8,808 nucleotides of DNA from an uncultured Bacteroidota bacterium (GCA_903906615.1 CAIVKT010000075.1:1-8808); one strand, 5' to 3'; numbered from the stretch's first letter, positions 1 to 6,819 are shown. Translations and numbers: made by a program. Notes: a model not told the origin generated them from the sequence alone.

Positions 1-417
1 GGCGATCTCTATAACGAGGAGATTGTTTTTTGTAGCATCCAGATGATACGAGGAGGGCTCATAACGGCTGATATAGTGGTAAGCTGCGAGGCCACTGAGC
101 AAAGCGGTGTCCAGGTGTTGGGTATAGCTATCGCCATCCAGGTACAGCACTGTGTTCGCGGGGCCGCTGTATGTCCGTTTTGTTAGCGTGGGGCCTTCTA
201 TGTGCTTAAATGCGGGTACAAAATCGAGGTAAGACATGCTCACCAGGTCGCCATTATGCTCAGGATACACGCCCCACCAGGCATCAACGCCCCTTTTTTC
301 CGAAAGGTATTTCATTGCAGTGCGCGATGTGGAGGCCCATAACGCCAAAAGGCCAAAGATGATGAGTATATATGTGAGGGCTTTTTTGATGATGTGCCGG
401 TTTAGAATAAAAATAAT
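1..417 (-). CDS. Membrane-anchored protein, possibly SGNH/AlgX-like, 5' part only; start codon abnormal
   Basis: This frame is open from a stop at 424-426 to the window edge (about 140 codons), so the gene is cut at its 3' side. The translation begins with basic and hydrophobic residues, then one membrane segment (ALTYILIIFGLLALW), then a soluble part containing WWGVYPEHNGDLVSM and VLYLDGDSYTQHL. The GDSY stretch followed about 40 residues later by NLLVIEIA resembles the first block of SGNH-fold or AlgX/DltD-like proteins; this is a weak inference because the catalytic remainder lies outside the window. There is no ATG, GTG or TTG between the upstream stop and the membrane segment. The frame's only nearby ATG (439-441) is followed by TAA after five codons. 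The start may be a rare ATT (417), or the gene may carry a nonsense mutation. The internal ATG at 313-315 would lose the membrane anchor. The gene starts very close behind the glutamine synthetase terminator. Confidence 0.65.
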   Translation of the reverse strand, partial: MIFILNRHIIKKALTYILIIFGLLALWASTSRTAMKYLSEKRGVDAWWGVYPEHNGDLVSMSYLDFVPAFKHIEGPTLTKRTYSGPANTVLYLDGDSYTQHLDTALLSGLAAYHYISRYEPSSYHLDATKNNLLVIEIA

Positions 418-454
418 TACTTTTTAGCTAACCACACGCATATTCTGAAATATA

Positions 455-486
455 GCAAAGCCGCTCCTGTGCAGGAACGGCTTTGC
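455..486 (-). terminator. Terminator hairpin of glutamine synthetase
   Basis: A long inverted repeat lies 23 bases past the glutamine synthetase stop codon. The outer arms are GCAAAGCCG and CGGCTTTGC, and the inner arms TCCTG and CAGGA pair after a single C-A mismatch. On the minus strand it is followed by TATATTTC, a weak T-rich tail. Position and strength fit an intrinsic terminator. The tail also resembles a -7 box (TAnnTTTG with one mismatch), so it could double as a promoter for the next gene, which starts within about 40 bases. Confidence 0.75.
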
Positions 487-509
487 CTTAATGTCTTTGC
501 TGTGTGTGC

Positions 510-2702
510 TTACCTCATAAACAGCAACTCGCTGTACTTAGGCAATGGCCATAGCTGGTCGTCAACGATCAGTTCCAGCTTATCAGCGTGGTAGCGGATC
601 TTGTCGAAGAAAGGTTTTACCTCGTGGCAATATTTGAGGGCGCGCTTGTGCATGTCTTCTGTGTTATTGGCATTCTTGCGGGCTTCTATCATGGCTTCTA
701 CATTGTCGTTGATGCCTTGTATGTGCTCGCTCACTTTTTCCACCAGGTTCAACTGTGCTTTGTAGCCTTTCTTATCTATGCCTATTTCCTTCAGGCCACG
801 TACGTTATTGATCAACGTGTTCTGGTAGTTGATAGCAGATGGCAGTACATTGTTGGTAGCCAGTGAACCGATGATGCGGGCTTCGATCTGCACCTTCTTC
901 ACATAGTCTTCGAGCATGATCTCGTGGCGGGCTTCCAGCTCGCGTTTGCTGAAGATGCCGTTGTCGAAGAATACTGCTTTCGACTTGTCAGTGATATAGG
1001 CATCCAGTGCTTCCGGTGTGGTCTTGAAGTTGCTCAGGCCACGGCGTTTGGCTTCTGCAGCCCATTCTTCGCTGTAGTTGTCGCCTTCGAAACGGATCTT
1101 CTTGGAGTCAGATATGTTCTGGCGCAGCACCTGCAGGATGGCTATTTCTTTCTTCTCGCCTTTTTCTATCAGGGCATCCACGTCTTTCTTGAATTGCTTC
1201 AGCGTTTCGGTCATGATGGTATTGAGCACCACCATTGGCGAAGCACAGTTGGCCGAAGAGCCTACCGCGCGGAACTCGAACTTGTTGCCTGTAAAGGCGA
1301 ACGGGCTGGTGCGGTTGCGGTCGGTGTTATCCATCAGCAGCTCGGGTATCTGCTTGTGTATATCCAGCTTCAGTATTACTTCATCCTGTTCGGTGAATTT
1401 CTCTTTCACCCTTGTTTCCACTTCATCCAGTACATCAGAAAGGAACTTGCCGATGTATACGGAAATGATGGCCGGTGGCGCTTCGTTGGCACCCAGGCGA
1501 TGGTCATTGTTGGCAGAGGCAATAGAGCCGCGCAGCAGATCAGCATAGTCATGTACCGCCTTTATGGTGTTCACAAAGAAGGTGAGGAACATGAGGTTGG
1601 TACGCGGTGTTTTGCCGGGAGATAAAAGGTTGATGCCCGTATCTGTAGCGAGGCTCCAGTTGTTGTGCTTACCACTGCCGTTCACGCCTGCGAATGGCTT
1701 TTCGTGCAGCAGGGCTTTGAGCTTGTGGCGCTTGGCCACTTTGTTCATCACATCCATCAGGAGGGTGTTGTGGTCCACTGCTATGTTGCACTCTTCAAAT
1801 ATGGGCGCGCACTCAAACTGTGATGGCGCTACTTCGTTATGGCGTGTGCGCAACGGTATACCCAGCTTGTAAGACTCCTGTTCGAAGTCCTGCATGAAAG
1901 CATATACACGCTCTGGTATAGAGCCGAAGTAATGGTCTTCCAGCTGCTGGCCTTTTGCCGGGCTGTGACCCAACAGGGTGCGGCCGCACATCAGCAGGTC
2001 GGGTCGGGCATTGGCGAGCGATTCGTCTATTACGAAGTACTCCTGCTCCCAGCCCAGGGTGGCTATTACCTTGCTCACGTTCTTATCAAAGAAGTGGCAA
2101 ACGTCCACGGCTGCTTTATCTAATGCGCTGATGGACTTGAGCAATGGCGCTTTATGGTCCAGCGATTCGCCGTTGTAGGCAATGAATATAGTAGGGATGC
2201 ACAGCGTCTTTCCGGAGCCTGCTTCCATGATGAAAGCGGGTGAGGAGGGATCCCATGCGGTATAGCCGCGGGCCTCGAAAGTGGCGCGTATGCCGCCATT
2301 CGGGAAGCTCGATGCGTCGGGCTCCTGTTGTATCAGTGCGTCGCCGTCAAACAACTCTATGGCAGTACCATCGCTTTTGATGGTAAAGAAGGAGTCATGT
2401 TTCTCAGCTGTAGTGCCGGTAAGCGGCTGAAACCAGTGCGTGAAGTGGGTTACACCGCGTGCTTCGGCCCATGCCTTCATGCTGGCCGCCACCTGATCGG
2501 CCATGCGGCGGTCCACACGTGTGCCGTTCTTCGCTGAGTTCATGAGGCTTTTGTAGGCTTCATCGCTCAGGTACTCGCGCATGTTGTGGCCGTTGAATAC
2601 ATTGCTACCGAAGATCTGTGTGATCCTCTTTTCACCGTAACCGGATACTATTTTCTCTTCACCGGAAACTGACTTGATGGCTTGAAAACGTAAAGACGAC
2701 AT
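510..2702 (-). CDS. glnN: Glutamine synthetase type III
   Basis: This cytoplasmic enzyme makes glutamine from glutamate, ammonia and ATP and is the entry point of nitrogen assimilation. Its 730 residues fit the long type III family (GlnN, about 700-730 residues), which is common in Bacteroidota, rather than the roughly 470-residue type I. Visible motifs, in order, are an N-terminal family-specific region, MEAGSGKTLCIPT (159-171), WEQEYF with metal-ligand glutamates (218-223), HNEVAPSQFE (288-297), GVNGSGKHNNWS (339-350; the glutamate/ATP-binding histidine block), the loop NNDHRLGANEAPP (398-410), and DRNRTSPFAFTGNKFEFR (461-478), which holds the arginines and the final metal-ligand glutamate. 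The C-terminal 200 residues are the helical type III extension. The ATG at 2702 is preceded by an AT-rich leader and a good promoter. The gene is monocistronic, closed by the hairpin at 455-486. All key residues I could check are present, so it should be active. Confidence 0.97.
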   Translation of the reverse strand: MSSLRFQAIKSVSGEEKIVSGYGEKRITQIFGSNVFNGHNMREYLSDEAYKSLMNSAKNGTRVDRRMADQVAASMKAWAEARGVTHFTHWFQPLTGTTAEKHDSFFTIKSDGTAIELFDGDALIQQEPDASSFPNGGIRATFEARGYTAWDPSSPAFIMEAGSGKTLCIPTIFIAYNGESLDHKAPLLKSISALDKAAVDVCHFFDKNVSKVIATLGWEQEYFVIDESLANARPDLLMCGRTLLGHSPAKGQQLEDHYFGSIPERVYAFMQDFEQESYKLGIPLRTRHNEVAPSQFECAPIFEECNIAVDHNTLLMDVMNKVAKRHKLKALLHEKPFAGVNGSGKHNNWSLATDTGINLLSPGKTPRTNLMFLTFFVNTIKAVHDYADLLRGSIASANNDHRLGANEAPPAIISVYIGKFLSDVLDEVETRVKEKFTEQDEVILKLDIHKQIPELLMDNTDRNRTSPFAFTGNKFEFRAVGSSANCASPMVVLNTIMTETLKQFKKDVDALIEKGEKKEIAILQVLRQNISDSKKIRFEGDNYSEEWAAEAKRRGLSNFKTTPEALDAYITDKSKAVFFDNGIFSKRELEARHEIMLEDYVKKVQIEARIIGSLATNNVLPSAINYQNTLINNVRGLKEIGIDKKGYKAQLNLVEKVSEHIQGINDNVEAMIEARKNANNTEDMHKRALKYCHEVKPFFDKIRYHADKLELIVDDQLWPLPKYSELLFMR

Positions 2703-2718
2703 AATATTAAATTTTGTG

Positions 2719-2746
2719 CAAATCTACATGTTTTGCGCAAATTCAA
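2719..2746 (-). promoter_or_regulatory. Bacteroidota-type promoter of glutamine synthetase
   Basis: On the minus strand TTG (2746-2744) is followed by 17 bases and then TAGATTTG (2726-2719), an exact match to the Bacteroidota -7 consensus TAnnTTTG. Transcription would begin near 2712-2714, giving a leader of about 10-15 bases. The spacer contains the perfect palindrome TTTGCGCAAA (2732-2741), which could be an operator covered by polymerase. The assignment is by motif only. Confidence 0.6.
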
Positions 2747-2817
2747 TAAATTTTCTTCACTTTTTTAATAAAATAATAACATGCAGAATAATTAGCAATT
2801 AAATAGGCTTCTGTATC

Positions 2818-2973
2818 TTATTCGCACTTTGTGATGTAAGAGCAAGCAAAATCAGTAGTTATGCAGTTTTCTGTAAATACTTTTTTACTGCCGTTGGTTG
2901 ATTGTAAATTTATCGTTATGTTTTTATTAACTGCTTGGTCGTCAAAGTGTATGATGGGTAAATGCTCTATGAA
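2818..2973 (-). pseudogene. Truncated duplicate of the phosphopantetheinyl transferase 3' end
   Basis: Read on the minus strand, this stretch encodes F plus 50 residues and a stop (IEHLPIIHFDDQAVNK and so on to ITKCE). They align without a gap to residues 155-205 of the intact transferase encoded at 4439-5056. By hand count, 123 of 153 bases and 41 of 50 residues match, and at least 12 codons differ only synonymously. Similarity continues about 25 bases past the stop (to about 2794). It ends sharply at 2973, three bases before the hairpin at 2977. No start codon, Sfp catalytic motif (GID, KE) or promoter is present, so it cannot make a working enzyme. The mostly silent differences mean it diverged while still part of a functional gene and was cut afterwards. 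Confidence 0.85.
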
Positions 2974-2976
2974 TCG

Positions 2977-3011
2977 ATCGTCCTGTTTCGTCAGAAACGA
3001 AACAGGACGAT
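2977..3011 (-). terminator. Perfect 15-bp hairpin behind the NHL gene
   Basis: The arms ATCGTCCTGTTTCGT (2977-2991) and ACGAAACAGGACGAT (2997-3011) are perfect reverse complements around the five-base loop CAGAA. The hairpin begins 18 bases past the stop of the NHL-repeat gene, as expected of a transcription terminator. On the minus strand no T-run follows, so it may act as an RNA-stabilising 3' end or need help to terminate. It abuts the truncated transferase copy almost exactly. Confidence 0.65.
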
Positions 3012-3029
3012 GAAGATCATGACCGGAGA

Positions 3030-4352
3030 TTAATTTTTAACAAAAGTCCTTGATACCATATTGTTTACACAGATGGTATAGATGCCTTTGGGGAAATGTG
3101 CAATATTCAATGCGATGTTTTTAGCATCATACTTTTCAGAATATACATTTTGGCCAAGAAGGTTGTAGACCGATAAACTATTGATATTGTCTGATGATAC
3201 AATATTCAATACATCTTGTGCAGGGTTTGGATAAAGTTCCACTGCGGACTGCAAAAGTACATTTGCCACATTTGTAGAGCTTACCGGTGAGGTCACCACG
3301 CGTATTCTTTGGTTGGTGGCATCTGTGATGTATAATTTGCCAGCGAGGCCTATGTGTATACCGGTAGGCCCGTTGAGCTGTGCTATTGTAGCCGGACCAT
3401 TATCTCCACTATACCCCTGTGTAGAGCCTGCAATTGTGGTAATAATGCCGGACGGGTTTATCTTACGGATGACATGATTAAGGCAGTCTGCAATATAAAC
3501 GTCGCCGGTAGCATCTGCAAAAACGTCATTAGGTGTGTTCAGTGATGCGGCAGTTGCCTGGCCATTGTCTCCTGTATATCCGCTTGTCCAGTTGCCTGCA
3601 ATAGTGGTGAGTATGCCAGTTATGTGGTCGACCTTACGCACCAGGTTATTATATACATCGCAAAAAAACAGGTTGCCTGCAGTGTCTACGCACAACCCCT
3701 GCGAGGCGCTGATCTGTGCTGCAGTAGCCAGTGTTCCGTCAGGCGAAGAGCCGGTGGCCCCGGTGCCAATAACTGTAGTGATGATACCTGTATTGCTGAT
3801 CTTTCTTATAGCGAAATTCGAGTTGTCTGAAAAGTATATGTTGCCTGCGGCATCTGCGCGCAGAAACATAGGCTGGTGCAGCGTGGCAGCGGTAGCTGCG
3901 AATCCATCACCGGTATATCCGGGAGTGCCTGTGCCTGCTATTGTGGAAATAATGCCTGCGGTATTTACTTTGCGCACCCTGTTATTACTAGCATCGCCTA
4001 TATATAAATTGCCGAATGTATCTATAGCTACACCATAAGGGCGGTTTAACTGGGCTGCTGTCGCAGCAATGCCGTCTCCGTTGAAGCCAGCGGTGCCGGT
4101 ACCCACTATCGTGGATATGATACCTGATGTACTTATTTTCCTGACCACACTATTTTCTAATTCGACAAAATAGACATTCCCTGCCCTGTCCTGTACTAAC
4201 TCTTCGGGGTGGTTGATAGTGGCTGCTGTGGCAGCAAAGTGATCACCGCTATAACCGGGGGAGCCGTTGCCTGCTATGGTAGTGATCGTTTGCGCGTTAG
4301 TGGCGCACATCGCAAAACAGAATGCGGAAATCAAACAGGTAATTTTTTTCAT
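3030..4352 (-). CDS. Secreted six-repeat NHL propeller protein with type IX sorting domain
   Basis: The 440-residue product starts with a signal peptide (about 1-20, cut near TNA/Q). Six NHL-type repeats follow, beginning at residues 25, 81, 137, 193, 250 and 306, with a steady period of 56-57. Each carries T-I-x-G-x-G, G-Y/F-x-G-D-G/N, A-T-A-A-x-L-N-x-P, an N-x-Y/L-x-x-D strand and a V/I-R-K strand. Six such blades should close into a beta-propeller. Residues 371-440 (ELYPNPAQDVLNI through KGIYTICVNNMVS) are a typical type A type IX secretion sorting domain, normally removed on export or surface attachment. NHL propellers usually bind ligands or partner proteins; no catalytic residues are recognisable and the substrate is unknown. 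The ATG at 4352 gives the complete signal peptide. The gene lies between two copies of a transferase gene end, which suggests insertion as a unit. I saw no convincing promoter match. Confidence 0.9.
   Translation of the reverse strand: MKKITCLISAFCFAMCATNAQTITTIAGNGSPGYSGDHFAATAATINHPEELVQDRAGNVYFVELENSVVRKISTSGIISTIVGTGTAGFNGDGIAATAAQLNRPYGVAIDTFGNLYIGDASNNRVRKVNTAGIISTIAGTGTPGYTGDGFAATAATLHQPMFLRADAAGNIYFSDNSNFAIRKISNTGIITTVIGTGATGSSPDGTLATAAQISASQGLCVDTAGNLFFCDVYNNLVRKVDHITGILTTIAGNWTSGYTGDNGQATAASLNTPNDVFADATGDVYIADCLNHVIRKINPSGIITTIAGSTQGYSGDNGPATIAQLNGPTGIHIGLAGKLYITDATNQRIRVVTSPVSSTNVANVLLQSAVELYPNPAQDVLNIVSSDNINSLSVYNLLGQNVYSEKYDAKNIALNIAHFPKGIYTICVNNMVSRTFVKN
3294..4280 (-). repeat. 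Tandem NHL blade-coding repeats, six units of about 168 bases
   Basis: The coding sequence repeats every 168-171 bases, matching the 56-57 residue blades. The units are recognisable but diverged in DNA. The fourth blade is the most divergent (TVIGTGATGSSPDGTL replaces the usual G-Y-x-G-D turn), and the sixth is shortened in its first turn (GSTQGYSGD). Confidence 0.8.
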
Positions 4353-4407
4353 AAGATTGTTTTAGAAAATAAATGTAAACATTTTTTAACATCCCTCTAC
4401 TTTTTTA

Positions 4408-4594
4408 AGCAATAAAATCAGAAGTGGCCTATTGTATATCATTCGCATTTTACGATCCAGGAACAGGCAAAATCAGTAGTTATGCTATTTTCCGTAAATA
4501 CCCGCTTATCGCCTTCGGTTGATTTCAGGCTTATCGTTATGTTTTTATTAACTGCCTGATCATCAAAATGTATGATGGGTAAATGCTCTGTGAA
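4408..4594 (-). repeat. Direct-repeat partner of the truncated transferase copy
   Basis: This is the 3' end of the intact transferase gene (residues 155-205) plus about 30 bases past its stop. It matches 2794-2973 in the same orientation at about 80% identity in the coding part; the short non-coding flank (AGCAAT, GGC, TGTAT blocks) is more diverged, with a small gap. The two copies bracket the NHL gene and its hairpin at a spacing of about 1.6 kb. Confidence 0.8.
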
Positions 4595-5056
4595 GTCTAC
4601 CCCGCGGCGGCCATTCCATTTGTAAGCGGCCTCTTTGGCGCACCAGGCAAGGGTGACCAATTGCTCGCCGGGAAACAGCAGTTGCTCGGTGGGGGAGAGG
4701 AACTTATGCTGTATGCGCAGGATATTGGGGTGCCAGGTCTGTATATCTATACCGGCTTCGTTATGTGTATCTACCACGGCGGCCACGTAGGGCCAGGAGT
4801 GAGAGATGGAGAAATAAAGCTCGTTATTATCTATACGGGGCTTGTCGTGCTCGTCTTTGCGGATGTTGTGGAGGGGGAAGTCTTTTTGCAGCAATTTTAA
4901 TAAAAAGCGGCCGCCGAGGAACTCCATGCGGCGTTTCTCATGCTTAATATCGGATGTGATACCGGCACCTTCGCTGAAAAATGCCTCCGGCTCCTCCATT
5001 TTCCAGATGGCGGCGAGGCCGTGGGTTCCTATTTCAAATTCTTTAAAGAGCGGCAT
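4439..5056 (-). CDS. 4'-phosphopantetheinyl transferase, Sfp type
   Basis: The enzyme moves the 4'-phosphopantetheine arm from coenzyme A onto a serine of acyl, aryl or peptidyl carrier proteins in the cytoplasm. The 205-residue length fits the Sfp/HetI class. Visible motifs are HEKRRMEFLGGR (39-50; CoA-phosphate-binding basic patch), DKPRI (71-75), FSISHSWPY (82-90), AGIDIQ (101-106; D104 is the first metal ligand) and WCAKEAAYKWNG (138-149; E142 metal ligand and the following lysine). The second acidic position, usually E in GIDIE, is Q106 here, as happens in some metal-relaxed members. No carrier-protein or synthase gene is adjacent, so the target is unknown; it may be the general fatty-acid carrier or a pigment/polyketide cluster elsewhere. 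The start at 5056 gives the normal N-terminus. A diverged copy of its 3' end lies at 2818-2973. Confidence 0.92.
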   Translation of the reverse strand: MPLFKEFEIGTHGLAAIWKMEEPEAFFSEGAGITSDIKHEKRRMEFLGGRFLLKLLQKDFPLHNIRKDEHDKPRIDNNELYFSISHSWPYVAAVVDTHNEAGIDIQTWHPNILRIQHKFLSPTEQLLFPGEQLVTLAWCAKEAAYKWNGRRGVDFTEHLPIIHFDDQAVNKNITISLKSTEGDKRVFTENSITTDFACSWIVKCE

Positions 5057-5075
5057 TTATTTAAATTCCAGGGGG

Positions 5076-5106
5076 CAAATTATAATTTCCAATTGGGTGG
5101 TTTCAA
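5076..5106 (-). promoter_or_regulatory. Possible promoter of the phosphopantetheinyl transferase
   Basis: On the minus strand TTG (5106-5104) is followed by 19 bases and then TATAATTTG (5084-5076), which resembles TAnnTTTG with one extra base. It lies 20-50 bases before the start codon. The match is imperfect. Confidence 0.35.
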
Positions 5107-5117
5107 GGGTATGCGAA

Positions 5118-5209
5118 TTGCTCACTTTTACTGCTCACTCCCGATAACTATCGGGATGTTGATAATCAATGAGTTGAGGTTGAAACGTGCTATAAACTTG
5201 CTCACTTTT
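5118..5209. repeat. 12-base direct repeat TTGCTCACTTTT upstream of the transferase
   Basis: Exact copies lie at 5118-5129 and 5198-5209, with a 7-base partial copy GCTCACT at 5133-5139. The first copy sits about 11 bases upstream of the proposed -33 element of the transferase promoter, a position where activators often bind. The 8-bp hairpin lies between the copies. Function is unknown. Confidence 0.45.
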
Positions 5210-5532
5210 TTGCCCAGATATTGCACTCATTACCCCAAAACGGTTGCATGAAATTACCTGAAAAGGTTAATAAAACTTCCATTTTTGGTTGCCTGAACCG
5301 GAACCAGCCTATCGGCAGGCAGGTTTGTAGAATTTACAACATTCAGAATGCCGTTTGACTAATGGAAGTATACTTCAAAACACAAAAAGATACCACGCCA
5401 AAGAAATAGCCCTTAACGGCCCAAAGGTCGCTTATAAAGGAATACGAGCCAAGACGAAAAATCTATGGGGCGTTTTGTTTTATTGATAGGGTATTTAAGA
5501 TGGTCATGTGCGGAGATAAAAGATAGAATTGA

Positions 5533-6819
5533 TCAGTCAGGATAATACGTGCCGCCGATAAATACCTGGAACATGTAGACCTGGAAGTAGAAGCAAAGGG
5601 CAACAAGGGCCAGTATGGGCCATTGCAGCCTTTTGTCGGAGTGGAGCATGAAGAAAAAGATGATAATGGTATTGCCTAGTAAGTAGAGGAAGTGCTGAAT
5701 GTGTGTATAGCTGCCAAAGGTGAGCCATACGAGATTGCTGAGGAAAAAGACAAGCACATAGTTTTTCCAGGTATAGACTGCTTTGTTGGAGAAGCGATCG
5801 AGGAAGATATAGAAGAAGGGGTTCATAAAGGTGTAGCGGAGCAGGCTGGGGAGGTTGGTGGTGCCGGAACCCCAGATAGGGTTGTACAAAATACCCTCGA
5901 GGGTAATGGTGGCGAGATATACACAGGAGGCCATAAGAAAGGAGTCTTGCGCACGGTCTTTGAGCAGCCACTGAAAGCAGCGGATGACTGCAAAGAAGAA
6001 GCAGAATATGCCTACGAACAGGGCCAGTGCGCAGAGCCATATAGTTGGCGGCCCGGCGAAGGTGGTGAAGGGCAGGGTTGGCCAGTTGAACTCGTGGCCC
6101 CAGGCGTGTTGCTGCGCATAGAAGTAGGCAAACCACTTATGAGTAGTGTAGTATTGGTACCATATGAAGAGTGCTGTGCCGAGGAGGAGCGGTATGAGAT
6201 AGGTGACCAGATATTGGTACAGGCTTTTGTACCAGAGCCTGCGGGGGGCAGATGTGAGGCACATGGCGAGAAAAGCCGGAGCCACAAAAACTACGGTGAC
6301 CCTGGTGAGGGAGAGCAGGAATAGGGAGATCCATATGGTCCACCTGCGGTCTGTACGAATGCCATATAGGGCAAGGGAAGCAAGCAGGAAGAAGATCGCC
6401 TCGGAGTAGGGAATGAAGGCAAAGAATACAGTGGGTATGGTGAGCCACAGGAGCTTGTTCTGGATGCCGGGCTGCAGCATATTGCACAGGAGGCTGAAGC
6501 CTGCCGCAAAAAACAGGATGTTGAGTACGCAGATGCCGGGTATGTCAAGAAACGAGAATTTCCATATGAGGGGAAAGAGTATGTAGAAGCCAACATTACA
6601 TGATTGGCCGGGATCGAAGTGGTAACCGTTTGCGGCAACAGAGCGGTACCAGCCAGCATCCCACCGTGCTATAATTTCGGAGTTGGGCAGGGTAGCCACC
6701 AGTGTGCCTTTAAAAAAATAGAATTCGATACCATAGAATACTGCCCCATACAATGCCACCAAAAGGAAGGTATGTAGCATGTCTTTTTTGTTATTGATGG
6801 TAGTTGCAGTCACGAACAT
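5533..6819 (-). CDS. PIG-V-like GT-C membrane glycosyltransferase
   Basis: The 428-residue product has roughly eleven hydrophobic segments. After the first segment (about 14-36) comes a loop with RWDAGWYRSVAANGY (52-66), the signature of PIG-V-type mannosyltransferases, in which the aspartate of R-W-D (D54) is the probable catalytic base. Further family-like blocks are FPLIW (82-86), PYSEAIFFLLASLALYG (137-153), SLTRVTVVFVAP (170-181) and SLLRYTFMNPFFY (325-337). GT-C enzymes take sugars from polyprenyl-phosphate donors and act on the outer face of the cytoplasmic membrane; the bacterial acceptor here is unknown. A second ATG at residue 14 is a possible start and keeps all motifs. The gene appears singly transcribed, with its own promoter at 6836-6863 and an FNR-type palindrome over the predicted transcription start. 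Confidence 0.85.
   Translation of the reverse strand: MFVTATTINNKKDMLHTFLLVALYGAVFYGIEFYFFKGTLVATLPNSEIIARWDAGWYRSVAANGYHFDPGQSCNVGFYILFPLIWKFSFLDIPGICVLNILFFAAGFSLLCNMLQPGIQNKLLWLTIPTVFFAFIPYSEAIFFLLASLALYGIRTDRRWTIWISLFLLSLTRVTVVFVAPAFLAMCLTSAPRRLWYKSLYQYLVTYLIPLLLGTALFIWYQYYTTHKWFAYFYAQQHAWGHEFNWPTLPFTTFAGPPTIWLCALALFVGIFCFFFAVIRCFQWLLKDRAQDSFLMASCVYLATITLEGILYNPIWGSGTTNLPSLLRYTFMNPFFYIFLDRFSNKAVYTWKNYVLVFFLSNLVWLTFGSYTHIQHFLYLLGNTIIIFFFMLHSDKRLQWPILALVALCFYFQVYMFQVFIGGTYYPD

Larger units (their letters stand above)
5057..5532. other. 476-base spacer with small repeats and inverted repeats
   Basis: No convincing gene is present. The spacer holds the possible transferase promoter, a 12-base direct repeat (TTGCTCACTTTT), an 8-bp hairpin TCCCGATA/TATCGGGA (5139-5156, two-base loop), a 9-bp inverted repeat ACTTCCATT (5275-5283) and AATGGAAGT (5361-5369), and within it TGCCTG...CAGGCA and TTGTA-gaatt-TACAA (5325-5339). 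Short motifs such as TATCGGCAGGCAGG and CCCGATA look like dispersed intergenic repeats seen in Bacteroidota, from memory only. I saw no clear terminator for the glycosyltransferase gene that ends at 5533. Confidence 0.5.

Noticed and set aside
924..1625. Long plus-strand open frames opposite glutamine synthetase
   Set aside because: They lie wholly antisense to a well-conserved enzyme gene and their translations look like reversed-strand composition with no recognisable domain.
3294..4280. Regular repeats considered as a CRISPR or minisatellite
   Set aside because: The 168-base period is coding, the units are diverged in DNA, and the period matches protein blades of an NHL propeller.
4353..4400. 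TACATTTA considered as the -7 box of the NHL gene
   Set aside because: It differs from TAnnTTTG at the last base and no TTG lies 17-19 bases upstream, so it was not listed as a promoter.
5537..6136. 199-codon minus-strand frame overlapping the glycosyltransferase
   Set aside because: It is an alternative frame of the PIG-V-like gene, rich in H, L, P and R with no domain; the other frame has the RWD motif and membrane segments.
5692..6324. 210-codon plus-strand frame opposite the glycosyltransferase
   Set aside because: It is E/G-rich, antisense to a strong membrane-protein gene, and has no start-site or family support.
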